DNA from: Bradyrhizobium sp. AUGA SZCCT0158
GTDB lineage: Bacteria > Pseudomonadota > Alphaproteobacteria > Rhizobiales > Xanthobacteraceae
Assembly: GCF_018130065.1 (NCBI RefSeq)
Contig: NZ_JAFCME010000007.1
Coordinates: 124,001 to 188,000, forward strand
Length of the DNA: 64,000 nt
Direction of reading: 5' to 3'
Shown: in pieces, positions 51,170-60,479 of the stretch
How the letters are laid out: the number at the start of each line of letters is the position of its first letter
How positions within the stretch are numbered: the stretch's first letter is position 1
Program-made: the position numbers and the translations under genes
Notes under the pieces: generated by a model
What the model was told of the DNA's origin: nothing
The model's database searches: none
The model's input: only the letters and a program-made list of their open reading frames with translations

Positions 51170-51757
51170 ATGCCCCAAGACAAGGCCGCCGACGGAACCG
51201 GGCGTCGCCTGATGCATACGCGAACGGTCGAATGCAACGGCTACATCAGGGACGACGGGCTCTGGGAAGTCGAGGCGCGGCTGGTCGACACAAAGCCGTT
51301 CACGCAAGCGGCCGACCGCTATCGCGAGGAACTGAAGCCCGGCGATCCCGTGCACGATATCCGCCTGCGGCTGGCGATCGACGACACCATGAGAATCCAC
51401 GAGGCCGAAGCCACCATGCAGGCGACACCCTATCCCACCTGCATCGACGTCGAGCCGATCCTGCAGCGGCTGGTCGGCGAGAGCATCGGCAAGGGCTGGC
51501 GCGAGCTGGTCCGCCGCAAGATCGGCCGGCTCGAGGGCTGCACCCATCTGTCGGAGCTATTGGGCCCGGCGGTGACCACGCTGTTTCAGACCATGTCGCA
51601 CGGCGACGCTCCGGAAGGGCGCGGCTCGCTGGAAACCCAGCAGAACTCCGGCAAGCGGCCGTTCTTCATCGGCGGCTGCTATTCCTGGCGCACCGACGGC
51701 CCCATCGTCGCCGACAAGTTTCCTCAATTTGCGACCAAGCCGGCCGCGCGGGATTAG
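51170..51757 (+). CDS. DUF2889 protein
   Basis: Protein of 195 residues showing the DUF2889 pattern: RTVECNGYIRDDGLWEVEARLVDTKP at the N-terminus, then LRLAIDDTMRIHEAEATM, GCTHLSELLGPAVTTLFQT near 123 and CYSWRTDGPIV near the end. Function unknown. It lies 10 bases after the quinone oxidoreductase-like gene and is probably co-transcribed with it and the LLM enzyme. The conserved Cys/His residues (GCTHL) may be functional. Confidence 0.85.
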   Translation: MPQDKAADGTGRRLMHTRTVECNGYIRDDGLWEVEARLVDTKPFTQAADRYREELKPGDPVHDIRLRLAIDDTMRIHEAEATMQATPYPTCIDVEPILQRLVGESIGKGWRELVRRKIGRLEGCTHLSELLGPAVTTLFQTMSHGDAPEGRGSLETQQNSGKRPFFIGGCYSWRTDGPIVADKFPQFATKPAARD

Positions 51758-51857
51758 AGCGTTTTCAAGCGCAGTGGATACCGGTTCGCGTGAAGAAAAC
51801 GCGTCAAGACAAGAATCTAGAGCTTTGGTTCTGATTCAATCAGAACCAAAGCTCTAG
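51756..51857. repeat. Intergenic repeat, type D copy 2, with 20-base perfect palindrome
   Basis: AGAGCGTTTTCAAGCG, AGTGG, ACCGGTTCGCG and AAAACGCG blocks are followed by a perfect inverted repeat (51817-51836 with 51838-51857, arms of 20 bases and a 1-base centre). It directly follows the DUF2889 stop and can end that transcript. A reverse-oriented relative of its first half is at 25131-25182. Confidence 0.8.
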
Positions 51858-52080
51858 GGCGCAACGATCCAGCGCGGGCCCTGATCACGAAATTGCAACC
51901 GCCGGGCTGCGATACCTTGTGAAGCCACGCGCTTGACAATCCACTAACCTATGGTTGTCATCTCTCCACCGATATACGTCTCTTATTTTGCGAAGTCGCG
52001 AACGGCGTTCTGAACGGACATCGCGCTTGAAGCCAAACGCCTGTCCGGCCGTTTCTCGCTCCTTGCGCGCGGGGGATCTC
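51858..52080. other. Gap upstream of the PLA2-like gene
   Basis: Includes TTGACA at 51933-51938, with a weak -10 candidate TGTCAT 17 bases later. The same element forms an inverted repeat, TGACAA (51934-51939) with TTGTCA (51955-51960). This is the likely promoter region of the gene at 52081; support is modest. Confidence 0.35.
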
Positions 52081-54330
52081 ATGTCGAAGCGTTTTGTGTC
52101 GAAGCGTTTTGGAGTTGGATTATTGCTCGCCTGCGTTGCGGCACTTCTGCTTCCGGTGCTGGTCGTCCTCGTTGACATGATTTTCCTTCACCAGACGATG
52201 GTCAACTCCATCTACAAGAACGTCGATGACGTTTCCGACAGCGAGATGCCACCCACCGTTGCTTCCTTCCAATCCGGCCCTGACGTCGTCAGCACCATCG
52301 GCGGCAGCGGCGAAGGATTGAACTGCAGCCTCCCTGCCCTGACCAACATTTTCTTCGACCATCGCGCAGACGATAAAGGCAGACGCCATCTCGTGTTGCA
52401 ACGGTTCCGGCAGGCGTGCGTGTTTCACGATCTTTGCTATCGCCATGGCCTGGCTACCTACGGCTATAACCAGAACGACTGCGATCGCATCATGCAGAAT
52501 GCGGCTTTCCGGCTCTGCCTCTATATCCGGAACGGCGACGATGCGGATCAGGCGGCACGCTGCGAGACCGATTCAAAAATGGTTCTGGCGGGCGTGAGCA
52601 TTGGCGGCGCCGACGCCTATCGCGCCTGGGACCGGTCGACCTACTTCGAATTCGATTCGGATCCCTGGCGGTCCAGCGGATTCCTGGTCAGCCGGGTGGT
52701 CGATCATCCCTTTAAATCCATCGATCGGGAGAAGTACCACGACGAGCCCGATCAAGTCATTCTGACATTCGAGAACAAGCGATCAAACCTTACGGTGACC
52801 TGCGTCACCTGCAAGGACGTACCGGTCTTTCAAACCACCGAACGACGCAGCGACGTCAGCGCGGAACTCCGATCGGTCGGGATCGAGCGGCTTCCCGACG
52901 CCTTGCTCAAGCGCGAAGATCAAATCCTATCCAACACCAATCCGGTTTGGCTGCCGCCGCGACGTCATCACGCCGCACCGCATCTGCTGGTCGATGGTGC
53001 GGGCAAGAATCATCTCATCTGGGTGACGCGGAACAATCCGGGAGACACCATCTCCTGCCTGGTCCTGGCGGATGCCGCGAAGTTGTTGACCCACACATTG
53101 CCAAAGCGTGACCTCTGCTCCGAGGAGGCGGGTTCCCAACTTACCATGGTTGAGGTCGATATGTATGCGAGCTCACCACTTCCAATGGAGATACCAAGTG
53201 CAAATGGCATTTTTGCAGCCGCAATCAGCGCGAAGCGGGAAGATGATCGCAGCCTGAGCTTCTGTCTGCGGTCCGCGTCCAGGAAGGTCGAGCGAGAAAC
53301 GGTAAAGAACGACGACCAGGCCGATTGCATTCTCCTCTCCGGACCGGAAGTTTCCGGCGGCGCCGGCCTCGGCGCCTTTCAGAACTTTGCAGTCATCCGT
53401 CCAGGGCAGCAAATCCTGTTCGCGCGTGATATTGCACCATCACCGGCATTGCTGCCGGTCAGGCTTCTCCAGAATGCACTGGGCGTCAAATACTCGTCTA
53501 AAGGAACCATGCTGGTAATCGATGTCACCGCGCACTCCCAGGAAAAAAAGGCTTCGGGATCAAGAATCAGGAAGACGGTGAAGTTTGACATCGACGACCG
53601 TTTTGATCCGATGATGCCGATCACGCGTAAACGAGACGATCTCCGCTTCCTCAGTCTGGAGTCTTCGATGGAAGGGGTCGGTGTCCGCATGATTGATTTT
53701 GAGAAAGAAAGCCCTGCCGTCGGCGATGTGAAGCTCATGATGAATGGAAGTGACGTAAACCTGCACCGGTCCTGGGCCTCGCGACCTGTCCTAGTGCTCG
53801 AAACGCGCGAGGGGCTCCCAAAAACCCAACTTGTTTTTTCGCGAGCAGAAATTGCGGGCGAATCTGCCAGTCCCAATGCCGAATCATTGAGTCTGGAAAC
53901 GCTGGTATTCGAGCGCGCTGCGGACGGCCCCTCCGACGCGCCATTCGTGAAGACCGGCGGGGCGGCCTGCACGGTAAAGTACAAGTTCCAATCGCTTCCT
54001 GATTACCCCTGCTATCGCCCGTTCGATCCGAAACGCCCGATGCGGGCATCGGCGGCCGCCAGAATGCAGGCATCCCAACTACTGGTCGGAAAATTCGCAG
54101 GTCAGGACGGACACGGCATTGCATTCCCCGATTTCTGCCTGCAGGGGGAACCGATCATCCTGAAGACAGAAGACGGCAGCTTCGCGCCGATGACGAAAAC
54201 AGTCGGCGAGGAAATCGACAAGACACGCACGGTCACGTGCGATCCGCTCGACTCCCACAAGTATATCAGCGGGCCCATCAAGCCTGGCCCTGACGTGACG
54301 GTGTCGGCCGCCGACCAGCCGCGGCCTTAG
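52081..54330 (+). CDS. Large membrane-anchored protein with phospholipase A2-type Cys-His-Asp motif
   Basis: Protein of 749 residues. One strong membrane helix (about residues 11-33) follows a basic N-terminus (SKRFVSKRF), so the rest is probably periplasmic. Residues 113-120 read CVFHDLCY, then YGYNQNDCDR (127-136) and further cysteines to about 161. This spacing is that of the PLA2 active site (CxxHDxC...CD), with His116 and Asp117 as the would-be dyad. A preceding GEGLNC (78-82) could contribute to calcium binding. The remaining 550 residues have a mixed beta pattern I do not recognise, with a CxxC (VTCVTCKD) near 250. The ATG at 52081 has GGGGA upstream; codon use is slightly less GC-biased than neighbours. 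Single gene. Confidence 0.75.
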   Translation: MSKRFVSKRFGVGLLLACVAALLLPVLVVLVDMIFLHQTMVNSIYKNVDDVSDSEMPPTVASFQSGPDVVSTIGGSGEGLNCSLPALTNIFFDHRADDKGRRHLVLQRFRQACVFHDLCYRHGLATYGYNQNDCDRIMQNAAFRLCLYIRNGDDADQAARCETDSKMVLAGVSIGGADAYRAWDRSTYFEFDSDPWRSSGFLVSRVVDHPFKSIDREKYHDEPDQVILTFENKRSNLTVTCVTCKDVPVFQTTERRSDVSAELRSVGIERLPDALLKREDQILSNTNPVWLPPRRHHAAPHLLVDGAGKNHLIWVTRNNPGDTISCLVLADAAKLLTHTLPKRDLCSEEAGSQLTMVEVDMYASSPLPMEIPSANGIFAAAISAKREDDRSLSFCLRSASRKVERETVKNDDQADCILLSGPEVSGGAGLGAFQNFAVIRPGQQILFARDIAPSPALLPVRLLQNALGVKYSSKGTMLVIDVTAHSQEKKASGSRIRKTVKFDIDDRFDPMMPITRKRDDLRFLSLESSMEGVGVRMIDFEKESPAVGDVKLMMNGSDVNLHRSWASRPVLVLETREGLPKTQLVFSRAEIAGESASPNAESLSLETLVFERAADGPSDAPFVKTGGAACTVKYKFQSLPDYPCYRPFDPKRPMRASAAARMQASQLLVGKFAGQDGHGIAFPDFCLQGEPIILKTEDGSFAPMTKTVGEEIDKTRTVTCDPLDSHKYISGPIKPGPDVTVSAADQPRP

Positions 54331-54339
54331 GGCAAACGT

Positions 54340-54981
54340 TCAGCTCTCACGCGGACCCGTCTTGACGACCTCCGCATGCGGATCGCCGGCGGGCAGGATG
54401 TCGCGGATGTAATCGCGGCCCTTCCACTCCGGCGGCGGCGGTGGCCCCTCGCCTTCGCGGGGAACATAGGGCGACGTATTGCCGGGCGACGGACTGGCGC
54501 CGGCGAGGTCGGGCACATAGCGCGGGCAGTTCGGATAGATCTCGCACTCGATCCGCACCACGAGCTGCGCGCCGTAATGCCGGCCGATCGCCGCCGCGTC
54601 ATCGAGGATCTCGGCGCGGCCGTTGATGCGCATGCGCCGGCTCTTGCCGTCGAAGCGCACGAACAACAGCCCGACATTCGGATTCTTCGACAGGTTGCCG
54701 AGCGTGCGGTACATCGAATTGCCGTCATACTCCGGGTATTCGATGATGTTCGGGCCAACGACTTTCACGAAGCCGGGATCGCCCGACTTGATGCTGCAGT
54801 CGACATAATCCGCAAAGGAAGTGCCGATGAAGAAGAACGGCGAACTCTCGATCAGCGCCTTCTCGTCGTCCCAGAATTCGTAATGCTTGCGGTGCCGCTC
54901 GATCGCCTCGGCCACACGCCGCCCGTCGAACCGGTCCTGCAGTTCGCTCATGCCCTCGTGATAGAACGCCCGCTGCCACAT
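54340..54981 (-). CDS. Pyridoxamine 5'-phosphate oxidase-like FMN split-barrel protein
   Basis: Protein of 213 residues. The split-barrel motifs are FFFIGTSFADYVDCSIKSGDPGF near residue 48, NSMYRTLGNLSKNPNVGLLFV near 88 and RMRINGRAEIL near 115. This type binds FMN or F420-like cofactors and belongs to the general stress/PPOX group. The C-terminal tail (PPPPPEWKGRDYIRDILPAGDPHAE) is longer than usual. The ATG at 54981 has GGGAG 8 bases upstream, better than 55011. Convergent with the PLA2-like gene. Confidence 0.85.
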   Translation of the reverse strand: MWQRAFYHEGMSELQDRFDGRRVAEAIERHRKHYEFWDDEKALIESSPFFFIGTSFADYVDCSIKSGDPGFVKVVGPNIIEYPEYDGNSMYRTLGNLSKNPNVGLLFVRFDGKSRRMRINGRAEILDDAAAIGRHYGAQLVVRIECEIYPNCPRYVPDLAGASPSPGNTSPYVPREGEGPPPPPEWKGRDYIRDILPAGDPHAEVVKTGPRES

Positions 54982-55051
54982 CGGCCTGCTCCCTTTTTTC
55001 TCGGGAGACATTAACGCCGATCCAGCGCAGCCGCCAGCCGTGGCCGGACGG

Positions 55052-55687
55052 CTAATATTCGAGATGGGGACGAAGCGCCTTCAGCTTGGCCGCAAGTTCG
55101 CGGGCGTCGGCGTCCTCCGACTGCGAAAGATGCCGCGTGATCGAGGCGTAGTCCTCATCTGACTTGTGCTGGTTCAGCTTGCGCTGCCCTTCCACCTGCT
55201 TCACGTCCATTTCGAGCACGACGATCGATTGCAGCATGGACTCGCGCTTGGTCGCCTCCATGGTCGACAGCGACCATGGCTGCTTCGGTGTCAACCGCTC
55301 CTCGAAGGTCGACAGTAGCACGTCGCCATGGCCGCGATTGCTTTCCATCGAAAGCCGACGCACCGGACCGGAAAGATGCACGGCCTCATAGAGCCAGGTC
55401 GAGACGTGATCCGGCGCCGCATACCAGTCGTTGGAAACATAGGCGTCCGGGCCCCAGACAATCAGAAGGAACGGGGTCTTTCCATCGGCGAGTTCGGCCA
55501 GCTTGTTTCGTGCGGTGAGGTGAAACTGCACCGTCACGGCATCGCCCGTCCGGTCGATCCTGAACGGCACATGCGAACTGATCGGGCCGGCGCCGCCGCT
55601 CGCAACCATCGCACCAAATCCACGCGAGGCGGCAAACTCCAGCGCGCCGTCGCGGTCCCAGGCAAACATTGGACGAAGGATGTGCAC
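55052..55687 (-). CDS. PaiB-type FMN-binding regulator-like protein
   Basis: Protein of 211 residues of the PaiB family (transcriptional repressor of sporulation/protease-type, FMN-binding split barrel). Landmarks are FGAMVASGGAGPISSHVPF near residue 24, LTARNKLAELADG near 56, GPDAYVSNDWYA near 79, VSTWLYEAVHLSG near 94 and C-terminal KLNQHKSDEDY near 168. GTG start at 55687 with AGGAAG 5 bases upstream. It lies 20 bases after the SulP gene on the same strand; the role as a regulator is by homology only. Confidence 0.85.
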   Translation of the reverse strand: MHILRPMFAWDRDGALEFAASRGFGAMVASGGAGPISSHVPFRIDRTGDAVTVQFHLTARNKLAELADGKTPFLLIVWGPDAYVSNDWYAAPDHVSTWLYEAVHLSGPVRRLSMESNRGHGDVLLSTFEERLTPKQPWSLSTMEATKRESMLQSIVVLEMDVKQVEGQRKLNQHKSDEDYASITRHLSQSEDADARELAAKLKALRPHLEY

Positions 55688-55706
55688 GGCAGCTTCCTTG
55701 CTTTAC

Positions 55707-56990
55707 TCAGGAGGACGGGTCTTGCCGCCTGGCGCGGTCGAAAATGGCGAACGCCGCCGCCAGCGCACAGCCGGCGATGATGCCGACCGTAAGATCCTCG
55801 ATCAGCGTGAGTCCGAAAGTGGCGAGCAGCACGCCGGCGCCGCGCCAGTCGTGCAGCAGATCAAGGAATTCTTCCTTCTCCGCCATGTTCCAGCACACCA
55901 CGACAAGCACGCCCGCCAGCGCCGACAGCGGGATGAAGCTGGCCAGCGGCGCCGCGACCACCATGAACACAAGCACGAACAGCGCATGCATCATGCCGGA
56001 CACCGGGCTGACCGCACCGGCGCGAATATTGGTGGCCGTGCGCGCGATCGTCCCGGTGACGCTGATGCCGCCGAACAGTGCGGAGGCGACGTTGGCGACA
56101 CCCTGTGCCACGACTTCCATATTGTAGCGGTGCTTGCGCCCCGTCATGCCATCGGCGACCTTGGCCGAGAGCAGGCTCTCGACCGCGCCGAGCAGCGTGA
56201 AGGAGAGCGCGGCCGGCAACACCTCGACCACGGACGCATACGAGATCGATGGCAACCGGGGTCCCGGCAATCCGTCCGGCAGTTGGCCAAAGCGGCTGCC
56301 GATGGTCTCGACCGGCAAGCCGAACAGCCATGCCGCCACCGAGGCCAGCGTCACCGCGATCAGCATGCCCGGCCAGTTCGGCGCTATCAGCCGCAGCAGG
56401 AAAATCAAGGCGATCGAGCCGATGCCGACCGCAAGTGCGGCCGGGCTGATGGTCGGCAGCGCCTGACCCAGTGCCGCAAGCTTGGGCAGCAACGGTCCGG
56501 GTTCTACACCGGCTAATTTCAGGCCGCCGAGATCGAGCAGCTGGCTGGCAAAGATCGTCACCGCGATGCCGCAGGTGAAGCCGACGGTCACGGCGTGCGG
56601 AATGTAGCGAATGAGCACGCCAAGCCGCAGCAGGCCGATCAGGGTCAGCATGAACCCGGAGAGGAAGACGGTCAGCAACAGGCCTTCCAGGCCGAATTTG
56701 CTGACGGTGGCCGCGACCAGCACGATGAACGCGCCGGCCGGGCCGCCAATCTGAAAGCGGCTGCCCCCCAGCGCCGAGACTAGAAAGCCGCCGATGACGG
56801 CGGCATATAATCCCCGCTCGGGCGAAACCCCCGAGGCGACGGCGATCGCCATCGACAGCGGCAGCGCCACGATCGCAACCGTCAGCGCCGCCAGCATATC
56901 CCGGCGGAAGTGGCCAAGATGGTATCCCTCGGCCAGCACGGTAGCGAGTTTCGGACGATAAAGATGAGCGGAGGCGGAGCCGTCGGGCAT
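55707..56990 (-). CDS. SulP-family anion transporter without STAS domain
   Basis: Inner-membrane carrier of 427 residues with ten or more membrane segments. Family features are DMLAALTVAIVALPLSMAIAVASGVSPERGLYAAV near residue 31, GGPAGAFIVLVA near 82 and GGISVTGTIARTATNIRAGA near 310. It ends at about the last membrane helix; the cytoplasmic STAS domain found in most SulP proteins (usually 490-600 residues) is missing. The usual substrates are sulfate, bicarbonate or dicarboxylates; this one is not determinable. Followed by the PaiB-like gene. Confidence 0.88.
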   Translation of the reverse strand: MPDGSASAHLYRPKLATVLAEGYHLGHFRRDMLAALTVAIVALPLSMAIAVASGVSPERGLYAAVIGGFLVSALGGSRFQIGGPAGAFIVLVAATVSKFGLEGLLLTVFLSGFMLTLIGLLRLGVLIRYIPHAVTVGFTCGIAVTIFASQLLDLGGLKLAGVEPGPLLPKLAALGQALPTISPAALAVGIGSIALIFLLRLIAPNWPGMLIAVTLASVAAWLFGLPVETIGSRFGQLPDGLPGPRLPSISYASVVEVLPAALSFTLLGAVESLLSAKVADGMTGRKHRYNMEVVAQGVANVASALFGGISVTGTIARTATNIRAGAVSPVSGMMHALFVLVFMVVAAPLASFIPLSALAGVLVVVCWNMAEKEEFLDLLHDWRGAGVLLATFGLTLIEDLTVGIIAGCALAAAFAIFDRARRQDPSS

Positions 56991-57043
56991 CGCGGGTAAA
57001 CCGATTGGGACTTAAGGCATCATAGCCGACGATCAAGCGTGCG

Positions 57044-57946
57044 TCAGCATGCCCCTGCTTCCTTGAGACCGCGATAGGCCGATATCGCGGCGCTTCGCAA
57101 CTTTTGCCGTTGCCGGCGATAGCCCGGTGGCCGGCGTTGGCCTGGATTATCGCCTTCAGCCGACAGTCCGGGCCTGGCGAAGCGCTTGAGATCGCGAAGA
57201 TCGCCGAGCGTGCGTTGCAGCTGTTTCGCCGGCTTGTGGACGTGACGGAATTCGCCATGGCCGAACACCGGGACTATGCCCGTCAGCGCCTCCAGCATGT
57301 AGCGAAAGCGCTTCGCCCTGATCCGCAGCCGGTGACGAGCCGATGCGCCGAGGGCTTTGAGCCGCCGGCCTTTTCGGATCAGTTGCCGGCGCCAGCGATT
57401 GAGCTCGCGCTTGCAATAGGCCTTCAGCGGCCTTGCGGACTTGCGGCGCAGCATCCGCTCCCAACGCGGCAGCCATGACCCACTCCCGATCCAGCTGGAC
57501 ATCGCCTCGATCAGGTCATGAAATCGCGCCGAACGCAGGCAGTGAACCATCCGGCGATGATCGCGCGTCTGATGCGCCTCGAGATCCTCGCCGATCATGC
57601 GTTGCGCCCAGTCCCGGTACCGTTTGCGGCGTGCATATTCCACGACCACGTCGCTGTCGCGCGCGGCGCCGAGCGAGCCGTTCAGCCATGCAAGCTCCTT
57701 CTTCAGGCGCCGCCATTCCGCATCGACCACAATCGAAGCAAAGAAGAACACGGCGGACCGCAGCTGGGTAATGGCGACACGAATCTGATGCACGGCTTCG
57801 GCATCGCCTGCGCAGGCGCTGCTGTGATGCAGCCTGACCTTGCCGACACAGTCCTGTGCGATTTTCTGGAACGCCGTCGCGCAATCGAACTGCGTCGCCG
57901 CAGCGGCCTTGCGCAGGCCGATTTTGGTTTTGCCAGCGCCCTTCAT
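57044..57946 (-). CDS. CHAD-domain protein
   Basis: Protein of 300 residues, helical and strongly basic. Conserved CHAD histidines and arginines are seen in AVHQIRVAITQLRSAVFFF near residue 51, LNGSLGAARDSDVVVEY near 88, the HRLRIRAKRFRYMLEAL segment near 206 and QRTLGDLRDL near 245. CHAD domains bind polyphosphate. The final 40 residues are basic and low in complexity. It is a stand-alone CHAD protein without the CYTH domain. Upstream neighbours are on other strands or distant. Confidence 0.9.
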   Translation of the reverse strand: MKGAGKTKIGLRKAAAATQFDCATAFQKIAQDCVGKVRLHHSSACAGDAEAVHQIRVAITQLRSAVFFFASIVVDAEWRRLKKELAWLNGSLGAARDSDVVVEYARRKRYRDWAQRMIGEDLEAHQTRDHRRMVHCLRSARFHDLIEAMSSWIGSGSWLPRWERMLRRKSARPLKAYCKRELNRWRRQLIRKGRRLKALGASARHRLRIRAKRFRYMLEALTGIVPVFGHGEFRHVHKPAKQLQRTLGDLRDLKRFARPGLSAEGDNPGQRRPPGYRRQRQKLRSAAISAYRGLKEAGAC

Positions 57947-58207
57947 CTGCCACGCCCGATGGCGGGCCGAGCATACAGGCTACCGCACCGCAAAGCTTCC
58001 ATCCCCGTCACGCGCTCCGGTCCATCCCGCCTAACATGGCCTGACCCGTCGCACGGCGCCAGCCCGTACGCCGGCCAAAAGCAGGCCACGGCTTGCGGAG
58101 AACGATCGCCGCAACCGTCGAGCCGGGATAGAGGGTTTGTGTCAGGCCAATCAGGAGTTGAGATCGGTCAGGCGGGAACCGCTTGATCGCGCGATGATTC
58201 CGGGCGA
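57947..58207. other. Gap between CHAD and uxuA genes
   Basis: 261 bases downstream of uxuA and upstream of the CHAD gene. No gene or clear hairpin with T-run is seen; the CHAD promoter must lie here. Confidence 0.4.
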
Positions 58208-59401
58208 TCAGCCGGCGTGCTCGATGGCGCGGATGGCGCCGCGCAGTTCCGCCAGCCCACGCAGCCGGCCGATCGCGGTGTAGCCGGGATTGGTGCGCTT
58301 GGTCTCGGCGAGATCGTCGAGCATGCGATGGCCGTGGTCCGGCCGGAATATGATTTTTTCACCTGCCGAACGTTTGCGGTTTTCGGTCAGCAGCGCCTTG
58401 AGAACCGCGATCATATCGACGTCGCCGTCGAGATGATCGGATTCGAAGAACGACAGGCCGTCGGCTTCGCGCTTGGTCGCGCGCAGATGCGCAAAGCCGA
58501 TCCGCGGCGCGAATTGCTTTGCGATCGCCGGCAGATCGTTCTGCGCACGTACGCCGAGCGAGCCGGTGCAGAAGCAGATGCCGTTCGCCTTGGACGGCAC
58601 CGCGTCGAACAGCACCTGGTAGTCTTCCGCCGACGAGGCGATGCGCGGCAGGCCGAACAGCGGCCGCGGCGGATCGTCGGGATGCAGCGTCAGCGTCACG
58701 CCGAGCTGCTCGGCAACGGGCGTGACGCGCGCGAGAAACTCGATCAGATGCTGGCGCAGGACGGCGGAATTGATGCCACTATATTGCTGCAGGCGGTCGC
58801 GGAACTGCGGAATGGTCAGGGGATCGGTGGTCGACCCCGGCAAGGCGCTGGCGATGTTGGTGACGAGGACGTCGATATCGGCCTGCGTCATCCCGGCGTG
58901 AAGCTGCTTGGCACGGGCGCGGGCGGCTTCCGAATATTCCGCCGCCGCTTCCGGGCGCTGCAAAATGTGCAGATCGAACGCCGCGAACCGCTCCTGGTCG
59001 AAGCGCATCGCCTTGGCGCCGTTCGGCAGCTCCCATTCCAGATCGGTGCGGCACCAGTCCACGACAGGCATGAAATTGTAGCAGATGATCTTGATGCCGG
59101 CCGATGCCACCGCCTCCAGGCTGGCGATCCAGGCCTCGATCGAGCGTGTCGCCTTGCCGCCGAGGCGCTTGACGTCGTCGGGGATCGGAATCGATTCCAC
59201 CACCGACCAGGTCAGCTGCGAACGGCCGGGCTGGCTTTTCTCGATGATGTGCTTGCGTTCCTGGACGCCTGATCGCGTCCAGGCTTCGCCGATCGGCACC
59301 TGATGCAGCGCGGTGACCACATCGGTGGCGCCGGCCTGGCGGATATCGTCGAGCGACACCGGATCATCAGGCCCGTACCACCGCCATCCCTGCAGCATCA
59401 T
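58208..59401 (-). CDS. uxuA: Mannonate dehydratase UxuA
   Basis: Protein of 397 residues that dehydrates D-mannonate to 2-keto-3-deoxygluconate in the hexuronate pathway. The family pattern is complete: GWRWYGPDDPVSL at the N-terminus, ALHQVPIGEAW near 32, ICYNFMPVVDW near 106 and LTLHPDDPPRPLFGLPRI near 236. The likely metal cysteine is in CFCTGSLG near 274, followed by HLRATKR near 307 and FRPDHGHRMLDD near 348. The second of two ATGs may be the true start. Last gene of the leftward TRAP operon, 24 bases after the dehydrogenase gene. Confidence 0.92.
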   Translation of the reverse strand: MMLQGWRWYGPDDPVSLDDIRQAGATDVVTALHQVPIGEAWTRSGVQERKHIIEKSQPGRSQLTWSVVESIPIPDDVKRLGGKATRSIEAWIASLEAVASAGIKIICYNFMPVVDWCRTDLEWELPNGAKAMRFDQERFAAFDLHILQRPEAAAEYSEAARARAKQLHAGMTQADIDVLVTNIASALPGSTTDPLTIPQFRDRLQQYSGINSAVLRQHLIEFLARVTPVAEQLGVTLTLHPDDPPRPLFGLPRIASSAEDYQVLFDAVPSKANGICFCTGSLGVRAQNDLPAIAKQFAPRIGFAHLRATKREADGLSFFESDHLDGDVDMIAVLKALLTENRKRSAGEKIIFRPDHGHRMLDDLAETKRTNPGYTAIGRLRGLAELRGAIRAIEHAG

Positions 59402-59425
59402 GAAAATCTCCTGAATATCTTCCGG

Positions 59426-60466
59426 TCACTGCGCCGTCAGCACGACCTTGACGCTTTGCGAGCGGTCCAGCGCGAGACGAACCGCATCGGGTGCGACCGA
59501 GAGCGGACGCTCGGCGGTCACCAGCGACAGCACATCGACGCTGCCGTCGGAAATCAGTTCGACCGCGGTCATGAATTCCGGCCCGAAGCGGAACGAGCCG
59601 CGCAGATCGATCTCCTTGGCCATGACAGCGTTCGCCGGCGTTGGAAATTGCCCGCCCGGCAGATTGCCGATCTGGACGACGACGCCGCCGCGCCTGACCG
59701 CGCCGATCGCGCTGGCAAGGCCGGCCGCCGTGCCGGAAACTTCAAATGCGACGTCGTAGGGCGCGACAGCCTTCAGGGCTTCATCGCCTTTGGAGATGTC
59801 GATGACATGGTTGGCGCCGAGCCGCGTGGCAAACGCCAACGGCGCGGCGGCGATATCGACGACGGTCACTTCGGCAATGCCGGCGCGACGCGCGGCCAGC
59901 ATCGTCAGCAGGCCAATGGGGCCCGAGCCGAACAGCACCGCGCGTTTTCCCTTGACGTCGCCGGCGCGGGCGACCGCGTGCAGGCAGACTGCGAGCGGCT
60001 CGGCCAGCGCCGCCGCCTGGTACGTCACATGGTCCGGAATTTTGACGCACTGCGCGGGAACGGCGTCGAACAGGCTGGAAAATCCGCCCTGCATGTGCGG
60101 CGTCTTGGAAGCCGAGCCCATGAAGAAGATGTTCTCGCACAGGTTCAGACGGCCCTCGCGGCACGGTGTGCAATGGCCGCACCAGCGCGATGGATTGACG
60201 GCGACGCGATCGCCGGTCTTCAGGCCGGGCGCGCTGCCCGAGATCTCGACGACCTCGCCCGCGATCTCATGGCCGAGCACCAATGGCGAGGTGACGACGA
60301 AATCACCGGTGCGGGCATGGCGGTAGTAATGCATGTCCGAGCCGCAAATGCCGCCGGCGCCGAAACGGATCCGCACCATGCCTGACGCCAACGGATCGAG
60401 CGGCCGCTCGACCATGCGCAAATCCTCGGGGCCAAACAGTGTTGCAGCCAAAGCCTTCGATGTCAT
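59426..60466 (-). CDS. Zinc-dependent alcohol dehydrogenase, L-idonate 5-dehydrogenase type
   Basis: MDR enzyme of 346 residues. The zinc site includes GGICGSDMHYYRHG-type motif (Cys40, His45), GHEIAGEVVEI with His65 and Glu66, and the structural cysteines in WCGHCTPCREGRLNLC near 94-108. The Rossmann motif FGSGPIGLLTM is near 173. The pattern fits L-idonate/sorbitol-type dehydrogenases. Next to UxuA and a TRAP importer it probably oxidises a sugar acid such as L-gulonate or D-mannonate's precursor (inference). The ATG at 60466 is the standard start and lies 13 bases after the DctM stop. Confidence 0.88.
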   Translation of the reverse strand: MTSKALAATLFGPEDLRMVERPLDPLASGMVRIRFGAGGICGSDMHYYRHARTGDFVVTSPLVLGHEIAGEVVEISGSAPGLKTGDRVAVNPSRWCGHCTPCREGRLNLCENIFFMGSASKTPHMQGGFSSLFDAVPAQCVKIPDHVTYQAAALAEPLAVCLHAVARAGDVKGKRAVLFGSGPIGLLTMLAARRAGIAEVTVVDIAAAPLAFATRLGANHVIDISKGDEALKAVAPYDVAFEVSGTAAGLASAIGAVRRGGVVVQIGNLPGGQFPTPANAVMAKEIDLRGSFRFGPEFMTAVELISDGSVDVLSLVTAERPLSVAPDAVRLALDRSQSVKVVLTAQ

Positions 60467-60479
60467 TTTGCGAGTCCTA

